Source: a virus. Taken from it: a stretch of DNA of 25,237 nucleotides. Under the pieces are notes generated by a model that searched no databases, was not told the DNA's origin, and saw only the letters and a list, made by a program, of their open reading frames with translations. Positions 1-6,612 of the stretch are shown one piece after another. The stretch lies in IMG/VR virus record IMGVR_UViG_3300035698_011416, positions 1-25,237 of that record; one strand, 5' to 3'. The translations under genes were made by a program, and so were the position numbers. The first letter of the stretch is position 1. Each line of letters opens with the position of its first letter.

Positions 1-200
1 AAATGAAATTCCCAGTCGGCAGGGTCGGTAGAGGTCAAGACGCCCAGCGGCCACAACTCAAATTTAACAAACCGCCGCAATTCCACCGGCTTATCATCAA
101 TAAGGTTGAAGTGTTCCTTCAGTTCCGCGTGACTGTTAGAGCCTACCCATAATAGCGGCACTCTTTTCTGGTGGATGATTCCTGATATTCCTATGCACAT
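1..200 (-). CDS. Hypothetical protein, 3' end cut by window edge
   Basis: The reading frame starts at an ATG at 200 and stays open to the left edge, giving the first 66 residues of a protein beginning MCIGISGIIHQKRV. It is preceded by a good ribosome binding site (AGGAG, eight bases before the ATG). The visible part has a short hydrophobic start, an LLWVGSNSH stretch and a mixed charged region with no signal peptide or catalytic motif I can name. I do not recognise the family. It lies beyond a terminator and two leader hairpins, so it may be expressed separately from the RHH gene upstream. The clean frame and ribosome binding site make it a real gene; its function is unknown. Confidence 0.65.
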   Translation of the reverse strand, partial: MCIGISGIIHQKRVPLLWVGSNSHAELKEHFNLIDDKPVELRRFVKFELWPLGVLTSTDPADWEFH

Positions 201-218
201 CTTTTAACTCCTAAAATA

Positions 219-269
219 CCCGGTGGCAGCTTCACACCACCGGGCTATCGGGTTTCCACGTCGCGTGGA
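219..269 (-). promoter_or_regulatory. Two leader hairpins upstream of the left-edge gene
   Basis: Two perfect inverted repeats sit between the terminator at 277-325 and the gene starting at 200. One has arms 219-226 and 237-244 (CCCGGTGG with CCACCGGG). The other has arms 255-260 and 264-269 (TCCACG with CGTGGA, three-base loop). On the minus strand the first ends just before TATTTTAGGAG, so it abuts the ribosome binding site. It could be a weak second terminator, an mRNA-stabilising leader or a translation control element. Only the pairing is directly seen; the role is inferred. Confidence 0.4.
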
Positions 270-276
270 GATTTAT

Positions 277-325
277 AAAAAAAGCCCGACAGCGACTGGG
301 ATTTTTCTCCCATACACTGTCGGGC
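277..325 (-). terminator. Rho-independent terminator
   Basis: On the minus strand, arms GCCCGACAG and CTGTCGGGC (317-325 and 284-292) pair perfectly over nine bases. An additional inner stem (308-312 with 297-301) surrounds the loop, and seven T residues (277-283) follow directly. This is a classic intrinsic terminator and would end the transcript that starts at the promoter near 650 and carries the RHH gene. Confidence 0.85.
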
Positions 326-441
326 CGGAGGCATGTAAAGTTGTTTGTAATGGATGGACAGGCTCGACGGTTGGAGTCGGGTTGGTTGGATATGAAGAAG
401 GGAAAGACGAGCCTGTCCAACTGAAGTTGTGTTGCCTCCAT
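277..441 (-). ncRNA. Possible small RNA or mRNA tail with 11-bp inverted repeat
   Basis: Downstream of the RHH gene lies about 185 bases without a convincing gene. It holds an 11-base perfect inverted repeat (356-366 with 408-418, GGACAGGCTCG and its complement) enclosing a 41-base loop that is pyrimidine-rich on the minus strand, followed by the terminator at 277-325. Together these could form a structured, terminated RNA. A competing reading is a 69-codon ORF (232-441, minus) whose ATG at 441 has a fair AGAGG site eight bases upstream. That ORF runs straight through the terminator stem and has no recognisable protein features, so I favour RNA structure or an untranslated tail. Low confidence either way. 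Confidence 0.25.
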
Positions 442-463
442 AACTTTTGCCTCTAAAAAATGC

Positions 464-622
464 CTACCTTTTTCTATCTCTTGGTTTATCTGGGCTTACC
501 ATTTCTTCTATCCGTTTGGTAATCAGAAAGTCCAGTTCGGAACTTATCGACCGACATTCAGCCTTCGCTAACTTACGCAGCTTGTCTTGCAATTTCTCTG
601 GCATATAAATTGTTTTAGTCAT
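464..622 (-). CDS. Ribbon-helix-helix (Arc/CopG-type) DNA-binding protein
   Basis: This is a 52-codon gene, ATG at 622 and TAG at 464-466. The protein has the layout of a minimal ribbon-helix-helix repressor: a short beta strand at residues 3-7 (KTIYM), a first helix around 9-23 (EKLQDKLRKLAKAEC), the RSISSEL turn typical of Arc/CopG proteins, and a second helix through about residue 42. A basic tail (KPRDRKR) follows. Such proteins bind DNA as dimers through the beta strand and commonly repress their own promoter. It sits directly downstream of a strong promoter that carries direct repeats overlapping the -10 region, which fits autoregulation. The ribosome binding site is weak (GGTAAG), suggesting low expression. 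Family assignment is by pattern; the target operator is inferred. Confidence 0.75.
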   Translation of the reverse strand: MTKTIYMPEKLQDKLRKLAKAECRSISSELDFLITKRIEEMVSPDKPRDRKR

Positions 623-642
623 AATGCTTACCGTATCAATCT

Positions 643-657
643 ATACTAAACATACTA
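643..657 (-). promoter_or_regulatory. Direct-repeat operator candidate
   Basis: ATACTA occurs twice on the plus strand (643-648 and 652-657), nine bases apart, overlapping the -10 box and the predicted transcription start. Tandem short repeats close to one helical turn apart are the usual target of RHH dimers bound side by side, so this could be where the 52-residue protein represses itself. The repeats are seen directly; binding is inferred. Confidence 0.3.
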
Positions 658-677
658 CAAAACACCCTCATCGTCAA
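649..677 (-). promoter_or_regulatory. Sigma70-type promoter for the RHH gene
   Basis: On the minus strand there is TTGACG (677-672), a 17-base spacer and TATGTT (654-649), with AT-rich DNA upstream and a predicted start near 642. The -35 matches the consensus TTGACA at five of six positions and the spacing is optimal. It lies in the 129-base AT-rich gap between the sigma-factor gene and the RHH gene, the longest non-coding gap between two recognised genes except for the terminator region, and would give the RHH gene transcription independent of the structural operon. Confidence 0.65.
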
Positions 678-751
678 ACAGATTATTTCAGAAAAATATA
701 GCAGAAAACATATATACTTATAAACTAAATAGTTATGACCGAAAAAATAAT

Positions 752-1387
752 TCAGTTACCAGAGAAAACATCCCGAACCCATGAACCTCGGTCGTGTAAT
801 TGTGAAACTATAGATGTGTTCATTTGAGAAATCCGACCTTCTGTGAGGCCAATAGTTCTGCCTACTTCCCGAAGGGTTAAGTTACATGGATAATACAACT
901 TGATAAGAAGCTGCTCTTCTTTGGTAAACCCCCGGCTGATTTTTGCCCATGTCTGCTGACTATTAAGCCTGTCAAACGGTCGTGGCTCATGACGATCAAC
1001 AGCAGTAGATTCCAAGGTAAAATCGTTTTCTAAGGATTGCAAGGACGATTCGTGGGTAATACTGACGTAATTGGACTGTCGAATACGAGTCAGGCGTGGC
1101 ACCCAGTCCCAATTGCGCCATCCGTCCTTAATTGCCCCAATAATACGACGCCCGGCAAAGGACGAGAATTGTACGCCCCGGCCAGGATCGAATCTTTCCA
1201 CCGCCTCGATTAACCCCATAGAGGCATCGGTGAACATATCATCTTTGTCATAAACGCCGGCATCGCTCCTATTGCGGGATTTGACAATCCATTTAGCCAG
1301 AGGGAGATAATGCTCTACTAAAAGATTCCGGCTGACAATCGACCGATCCGTTTGGTAATTTTTCCACAGAAGTACGGGATTTTCCAT
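752..1387 (-). CDS. Sigma-28/FliA-family RNA polymerase sigma factor
   Basis: This 211-residue protein shows the domain order of alternative sigma factors of the FliA/WhiG/SigB type. Residues 20-101 carry region 2, including the conserved segment around DDMFTDASMGLIEAVERF, then FDPGRGVQFSSFAGRRI (67-83) and the DWVPRLTR motif (94-101) seen in sigma-28 proteins. Residues 154-197 form region 4 with a helix-turn-helix (about 171-190, LREVGRTIGLTEGRISQ). It would direct host RNA polymerase to a specific promoter class, plausibly this phage's late or middle genes. The ATG at 1387 has an AAGGA site nine bases upstream, inside the preceding gene, which it overlaps by 95 bases. The C-terminus is complete. 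Region 3 (about 105-150) is poorly conserved. Family is confident; which promoters it reads is unknown. Confidence 0.88.
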   Translation of the reverse strand: MENPVLLWKNYQTDRSIVSRNLLVEHYLPLAKWIVKSRNRSDAGVYDKDDMFTDASMGLIEAVERFDPGRGVQFSSFAGRRIIGAIKDGWRNWDWVPRLTRIRQSNYVSITHESSLQSLENDFTLESTAVDRHEPRPFDRLNSQQTWAKISRGFTKEEQLLIKLYYPCNLTLREVGRTIGLTEGRISQMNTSIVSQLHDRGSWVRDVFSGN

Positions 1388-1610
1388 TTAGTTTTATCCT
1401 TTCCTCGATGCGTACCAGCATATCCTGCATCACCCGCAACCGGTTGTCAACCTCTTTTTGAAGAATTTTTGTTTCGTAGATTTCTCTACAGTTTACATCT
1501 ATCTGTTTTTTAAGGGCTCCTGACTGGGCGGCGACGCCGACAACAAAGATAAGCATTGCCGCCGAACAAAACCAAGTCGTAGTTGCGTTTTTCTTAATAG
1601 GCATAGGCAT
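1293..1610 (-). CDS. Membrane-anchored coiled-coil protein, spanin-like topology
   Basis: I place the start at the ATG at 1610 because AGGAG lies eight bases upstream; an in-frame start at 1652 would lie inside the previous gene and lacks such a site. The 105-residue protein has a short positive N-terminus (PIKKN), one membrane-spanning segment at about residues 12-30 (WFCSAAMLIFVVGVAAQ), then a charged helical, probably coiled-coil stretch at 35-75, and a polar tail. That is the topology of an inner-membrane spanin (Rz-like) and also of some small virion or lysis accessory proteins. No lipobox-bearing Rz1 partner was found in the overlapping frames and no endolysin or holin is nearby, so lysis is only a suggestion. 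The last 31 codons overlap the sigma-factor gene in another frame. Confidence 0.7.
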   Translation of the reverse strand: MPMPIKKNATTTWFCSAAMLIFVVGVAAQSGALKKQIDVNCREIYETKILQKEVDNRLRVMQDMLVRIEERIKLNGKSRTSVEKLPNGSVDCQPESFSRALSPSG

Positions 1611-1615
1611 GGTGT

Positions 1616-4600
1616 TTACTCCTGTTGTATCTTCAATGTTTCTATTAGCCATAACAAATCATTGACTTCTTGTTGCTGTTGTCTTTGTACGACTTTTAAT
1701 TCTCGTAGAGGTAGCTCTTTAGCAACTCTAGGCTGATGCTTCTGGGAAACATTTATTGGTGACCGGCTGCGGAGAGACTGGACGATCTGTCTCCCGGTGA
1801 TCTGATAGTCTTTGGTCAAAGTCTCAATATGTTTTAGGGTGGCAGCCTTGTCCCGGTTGATGATGGCGTGTTGTAAATCACGGTAGTAGGCGGACTTCTC
1901 CCAGTTTGCTCCCTGATAATCCTCCAAGATATTCTTTACCTGATAATCCTGTTTGATACGCCCGGTCACACTGGGCCGACCTTCAAGGGCCGCCTTACCT
2001 ACATCCACCGCCTGGGCGGTTCGTTTAACATCCGTAATCTCCGCTTGTACCATCCGCCAAATGGCTTGGCCTGTGTGTTGGGGTGCCTCTTGCATTGATG
2101 TAGCCGTTCGCGATAAGCTCTGCGCCGATGTCCATACCGGCCCGCCAAGCATGGAGGAGGCGATGTCCCCTGCGGTTCTGGCATAAGCCATTGAGGAGAA
2201 GAATGATAGCAGACCTCCCTGTAAAGCGTCCATCGCCAATCGCTTAACGAGCGACTGGTCGCTACGGTCCCGACCAGACAAAGGGTCAGTGACAATCTGA
2301 TAAAGCTCTCCGGCGATGGTGCTGGTAATCCACCATCCGACTGCTGGGCGAAAGTTACCATGCCGGGCTTCACGAAGAACCATGCGGCCATGCCGGTTAA
2401 GCTGATTATACCCCCAGGGTATTTTGAACTTAGTCATGGCTCGAAACATAGGATGCTTATGCCAGAAGGCGGGGTTGAAGATAATATCCGCTCGGAAGTG
2501 TTTACCGGCTGCCCCCTGCTCCATAATGATATTTGTCTCTCTGGCAGTTAAATAACCGCGATTAGTTATATCCTTTACCTGTTGTTTACTGAAAGAAGCA
2601 TTTTTGAAACGGGCCTTAGCTGCCTGGCGACCTTCCCCGCCTGCACTGAATATCTTTTTTAAGAGCTGCTTAAAGTCAGTGTTACCTTTTTTCAGCGTTG
2701 CTATATCCCTGATAGACTGAAGTTTAGCGGCCATAGCGGCATTGTAATTATTGCCCCGCTCGATGGCCGAAAAGCCGGTAGCCTCCAATTTCATACCAGT
2801 GAGTTTGTGCATTAAGGACTTACTGTTAGGACTGGCAGCCAGGCCGGAGAATCCAGCTCCACCGCGCACAGCACCACTGGCCCGAATTGCCGACCGTTGA
2901 CCCGGTAGTTTACTAAGAAATTCGGCTCGCAAAAAGTCAAACAGACCGTAATCGCCAACAGCTTTCATGCGTTCTGGATAGTTCTGCACGGTTGTGAACA
3001 GGCCCAGTTTTGTAGCTGTCTGCCAATCACTAAGAAGATTCGGCATGGTTTCCGTGCCAAATTGGGTGAGAGTCCCTTTGGGTACTTTGGCCTGATCGGC
3101 ACCGGGCCACAATGAAAGCCATTCATCTACGGAGTCTGTCATGTGGGGGTATGTCTCCGCCAGTTTATTACGCCATTGCCATGCTTTCTCATAATTCTTG
3201 CCATAATCTGCAGCCAGTTGCAAACGGGTAGCCAGATTCTCCAGATACTCCGTGTGCAGCATAACATCATCGACTGAGAATTTTAGATATTGGGCCGGGA
3301 CAATGCGTTTGACCCGCTCCCATTCACTGATAGTGCCGGAGCCAAACTGCTCGCCCAGCCGCGTAAGTATCCGGTGGGCCTGCCCCTCGTCGGCTGCCTG
3401 ACCGCCGGCTATCATATCCTGGACGAGTTTATTGCGGCGAAGGGCCGCCAATGTCTGTGGTGAATCGGCATTGATCGGTAATTTGGCCACGGCGGCATAT
3501 TCCTTCCAGAAGTTCTTGGTATAGGAATCGGGCCAGATCATACCCCCTCCGGCAGTCTTGAACTTCCGGCCACCGGATACCCGCTCACCGCCCAGGGCGG
3601 CGTATTCGTTCATCATGTCGTCCAGTTGACTCCGCAACCACACCGCGACCTGATTTTGCTTATCTGATAACGGAGCCATAATAGATTCCTGACCACCATA
3701 TTTGGCCACTCTGGCGCGGAGTTTGGGATTCTCCTGATAGTTAAGCCAGTTAAGAACCTTACCTAATGTCTTCCGTTCTTGTTTTGTCAATCCCTTGGCC
3801 ATTTGCTTCAGGTTCTCTTTGATAGTAGAGCCTCGGGATAATCCTACCGACATTGACTGGCGGGACTGGCGAATCCCCTCTTTGCCCAGCGGCCCCATAC
3901 TGCCTATCTCACTGTTGGGGGCGCTGATTATATTGAGAAGTTGGCGGATTTTGCCTTGACGCTTAACCGCTTGGCCCTGGACTACTTGGCCAGCCAGTCC
4001 TGTAACCGCCTTATCGGTCTTGGCTACGGCACCGGCTGGCGTGGCAGTCGGTACCATCTCAGCGGCTGCTTGTTTGCCGAACGGTACGCTCGGGTCTAAA
4101 ATTTCGTTGGCGATCCCCTTGACCGTGACAGACTGTGATGTGGGCACGTTACCGGGAAGCTCTGGGGTCGTAGGCGCCTCCAGTGCCAATTTCTTGGCCT
4201 TAATATCGGCGGTGTTAGCGTATCCCTGTGCCTTGCCCGCAGCCACATCGTAGGCAGTAGGAATTTCGGGCGGCTTGCGGCCCGGCACCCCGGGTCGTTT
4301 CATAGCCGCTTCGGTACTTGTCCTGAGTTCCCTATACTCTGGTATCCCCGCTTTCTCCAGGGAAATCTGGAGATTAGTTTTCAGTGTATCGTCAATCTTA
4401 CTTATCTTCTGGGCCAGTTTTCCGATAGCATCGTCGGCCATGCCCGGCCGCTGGATAGCCATCACCAGCTCCTTGCGTTGGCGCAGACCACGCATCATCT
4501 GCATGGCCTTGGCCTCGGAAAGAGACTTGGCGATTGCCAGTGACTTGTCTATCCCCCGGGCTACGGGCAAGGCGATCAGGGCGGCCTCTGACACCCAGCG

Positions 4601-5326
4601 GAGATTGCGGGCGATTTTCTCGTTGACACTGCCATGTTCGGCGATGTATTTGCTGGCCTGCTGAGAAGCGGCAACTAGATCATCTGGGGTTATGCCCGGT
4701 ATCCAGGTAACGGGGTTCAGCGTTGACCCAGCAGCGTCCATATATGCCCTGGAGAATGGCGTCTCCTTCTGCATCAGTTTTTGCCAGTGTTTCTGCATCT
4801 CGCCCATCTGGCCAAATACTATCCCTTCACGTACCGTAAACGGCTCTGCCGGTGTCGGGGCAGGCGGACTGCCCAGCGGCTGGTCACTGCCGTAACCGGC
4901 CATAATAGCCTGGAGGGGGTCTTGCATTGTACGTTCAAAAGTGGCCATAGTCTGAGCTTTGGTCATCTTATGTTTCAGACGGGCCTGTTCGGCGGGAGAG
5001 GCTGGTATCTGCGGTGAGCCTAGTTCAGCCCCCTTGCCGATCGGCGCCACAGGCTCAAAGAGCCAATCTTTGGCCCGCTGCACCAGGCCGGGTGGCTCTG
5101 GCTGCTCTATTTTTTCTGGTTTCTTAAGCTGAGAGGGAGGTATTACAGCGGCGCCCATAAAACCCCTGGTGGATTTTTTGATGCGGAACTCTTTTTCGGT
5201 CTTTGGCATCACATCCGATAACCGCCGGGGTGCATTAGGATCGCTCACTCCAGGGTCAGATTTGGGCATGACATCGGATAACCGCCGGGGCTTCCGCTGT
5301 TCCATATATTCTGACAGCGTGGTCAT
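1616..5326 (-). CDS. Very large internal virion / ejection-type protein
   Basis: A 1236-residue protein at the end of the structural operon, its ATG overlapping the previous stop by four bases (ATGA). The N-terminus holds an exact 10-residue repeat, PRRLSDVMPK, at residues 13-22 and 33-42. The middle is long, mostly helical and charged. The C-terminal third has several hydrophobic patches (for example AVGWWITSTIAGELYQIV and GLLSFFSSMAYARTAG) that could interact with membrane. Size, position after the nozzle-like and Q-rich proteins, and helical composition match the large ejected core proteins of short-tailed phages (T7 gp16-like role). I saw no lytic transglycosylase or protease motif, so an enzymatic activity is not claimed. 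Structural or ejection role is inferred from context. Confidence 0.65.
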   Translation of the reverse strand: MTTLSEYMEQRKPRRLSDVMPKSDPGVSDPNAPRRLSDVMPKTEKEFRIKKSTRGFMGAAVIPPSQLKKPEKIEQPEPPGLVQRAKDWLFEPVAPIGKGAELGSPQIPASPAEQARLKHKMTKAQTMATFERTMQDPLQAIMAGYGSDQPLGSPPAPTPAEPFTVREGIVFGQMGEMQKHWQKLMQKETPFSRAYMDAAGSTLNPVTWIPGITPDDLVAASQQASKYIAEHGSVNEKIARNLRWVSEAALIALPVARGIDKSLAIAKSLSEAKAMQMMRGLRQRKELVMAIQRPGMADDAIGKLAQKISKIDDTLKTNLQISLEKAGIPEYRELRTSTEAAMKRPGVPGRKPPEIPTAYDVAAGKAQGYANTADIKAKKLALEAPTTPELPGNVPTSQSVTVKGIANEILDPSVPFGKQAAAEMVPTATPAGAVAKTDKAVTGLAGQVVQGQAVKRQGKIRQLLNIISAPNSEIGSMGPLGKEGIRQSRQSMSVGLSRGSTIKENLKQMAKGLTKQERKTLGKVLNWLNYQENPKLRARVAKYGGQESIMAPLSDKQNQVAVWLRSQLDDMMNEYAALGGERVSGGRKFKTAGGGMIWPDSYTKNFWKEYAAVAKLPINADSPQTLAALRRNKLVQDMIAGGQAADEGQAHRILTRLGEQFGSGTISEWERVKRIVPAQYLKFSVDDVMLHTEYLENLATRLQLAADYGKNYEKAWQWRNKLAETYPHMTDSVDEWLSLWPGADQAKVPKGTLTQFGTETMPNLLSDWQTATKLGLFTTVQNYPERMKAVGDYGLFDFLRAEFLSKLPGQRSAIRASGAVRGGAGFSGLAASPNSKSLMHKLTGMKLEATGFSAIERGNNYNAAMAAKLQSIRDIATLKKGNTDFKQLLKKIFSAGGEGRQAAKARFKNASFSKQQVKDITNRGYLTARETNIIMEQGAAGKHFRADIIFNPAFWHKHPMFRAMTKFKIPWGYNQLNRHGRMVLREARHGNFRPAVGWWITSTIAGELYQIVTDPLSGRDRSDQSLVKRLAMDALQGGLLSFFSSMAYARTAGDIASSMLGGPVWTSAQSLSRTATSMQEAPQHTGQAIWRMVQAEITDVKRTAQAVDVGKAALEGRPSVTGRIKQDYQVKNILEDYQGANWEKSAYYRDLQHAIINRDKAATLKHIETLTKDYQITGRQIVQSLRSRSPINVSQKHQPRVAKELPLRELKVVQRQQQQEVNDLLWLIETLKIQQE
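5201..5290 (-). repeat. Two-copy 30-bp coding repeat, period 60 bp
   Basis: Codons 13-22 (5261-5290) and 33-42 (5201-5230) of the 1236-residue protein encode the same ten residues, with a few silent differences in the DNA (for example GACATCGGATAA versus CACATCCGATAA on the plus strand). The repeat unit is a short basic/acidic linear motif. The silent differences show the duplication is not recent and that the peptide itself is conserved. Confidence 0.8.
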
Positions 5327-6603
5327 TTAATACCCGCCTGCTGCATTTTGAGGTTAATCAATTCGTTAGTCTGCTCTTCGGTTAATCCATCTATAATGGG
5401 ATTCTCACCCCTTATTACCGCCTGTTTGGCTTGTTCAAAACCGCCAGTATCCAGAGATTGCTGCTGCCCCGGCCCAATAGCATCCCCGCCGCTACGCCAC
5501 TGCTCATAATACTGCTTATATAATTTGGCAGTTTCTTTGGATGTCATACGGTCGGTAATTTCATGACCCTGCTGCTGGATGAAAGTGACGGGCATAATTT
5601 CATAATCCTTCAAATACTTACTTGGCAATACGCCGGCATCGTGGGCCTGGCGGACCCGTATGTTCCAGATTCGTTCGATCTTGCTTCCTTGATAAAGGTT
5701 CAACAAGTCATTGCGAACATAGGCTTTATCGCCTCGACTGGCACTAGTCATACCTGGTATTTCTGCTATCATCCCACCAAAACTTCCCAAAGGTATCGCT
5801 TTTGAATTAAACAATTCAGGATATTCCACCCGGTTAATCTTCGTCCAGTTTTGTTCGTCGCCGGGCGGCAGTGTATCCTTCATACTGGCTTTGATTCTAG
5901 GAATATGCTTGGAAACTCGGGACTTGCTATTATCCACACTACTGGCAAGCAAACTGGTCACATTTTTTCTGAGTATCTTGTCGCTTTCGGAACGCTTCTT
6001 GGCGTCTATTCCGGTCTGAAGTTCGGCACCTACGACTTGACCAACAGTTAGCGGAGTAGGCTGGGATCGGGCGGGCGGGGCTGCCACTCCCAGACCTTCA
6101 TTCAAAGACGGCATATAATTTTCAGCTTGTGGTATTTTGCCCTGTCCCGTTGCCGAAGGGGCAATATTGCCGGTTTGACCATCAACTATCTGCGTGTTAG
6201 GGCTCACGCCTAGCATTGTATCCATAGCCATACCCTGAGCGGTTGGGCTGCCCATACCCGCCATAATCCGCGCCCTACTAGTTATTTCATCGGGGCCTTG
6301 TTGTCTCGGCGCGGTCATAAAGCCATTTACATCAAAACCGGGAGTTTTCATAGCGAGATATGCGCCATATCGTTTGCGGCCTGGTGAGCCTGGCTCAGTC
6401 TCCGTCATGGCCGTTTTCCAGGTTTCCATCTCCTGTTGTTCCCGCCTGTTAAGTGCGAAGTCCTGCTGCACCTTCAGATAGCCCTGTTGCGTTTGCTGCT
6501 GCTGTTTCTGCTGCTGCATCTGCCCTAAGTTCTGGCCCAGCCCGGTGAGGCTTTGTCCTATCTGCTGCCACTTATTAGGGCGTTGTGGTAATGCTGTCAC
6601 CAT
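5323..6603 (-). CDS. Q-rich structural (internal virion-like) protein
   Basis: The 426-residue protein starts at an ATG at 6603 with AGGAG seven bases upstream and ends overlapping the next gene by four bases. Residues 20-50 form a glutamine-rich helix (runs such as QQQKQQQQTQQ), likely a coiled coil. The centre is proline/glycine-rich and probably disordered, and residues from about 185 onward look globular and helical. There is no signal peptide or membrane segment. Q-rich helical proteins of this size next to the very large last structural gene resemble the mid-sized core or ejection proteins of short-tailed phages. The family itself is not recognised, so the role is inferred from neighbours. 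Confidence 0.6.
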   Translation of the reverse strand: MVTALPQRPNKWQQIGQSLTGLGQNLGQMQQQKQQQQTQQGYLKVQQDFALNRREQQEMETWKTAMTETEPGSPGRKRYGAYLAMKTPGFDVNGFMTAPRQQGPDEITSRARIMAGMGSPTAQGMAMDTMLGVSPNTQIVDGQTGNIAPSATGQGKIPQAENYMPSLNEGLGVAAPPARSQPTPLTVGQVVGAELQTGIDAKKRSESDKILRKNVTSLLASSVDNSKSRVSKHIPRIKASMKDTLPPGDEQNWTKINRVEYPELFNSKAIPLGSFGGMIAEIPGMTSASRGDKAYVRNDLLNLYQGSKIERIWNIRVRQAHDAGVLPSKYLKDYEIMPVTFIQQQGHEITDRMTSKETAKLYKQYYEQWRSGGDAIGPGQQQSLDTGGFEQAKQAVIRGENPIIDGLTEEQTNELINLKMQQAGIK

Positions 6604-6612
6604 GATATTCTC

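Noticed and set aside
232-441. 69-codon minus-strand ORF with a fair ribosome binding site
   Set aside because: It runs through a strong intrinsic terminator and two inverted repeats, with no recognisable protein pattern; kept only as an alternative to RNA structure.
1293-1610. Embedded Rz1-like lipoprotein in another frame of the spanin-like gene
   Set aside because: I read the start of the overlapping frames and saw no lipobox or signal sequence; frames are interrupted by stops.
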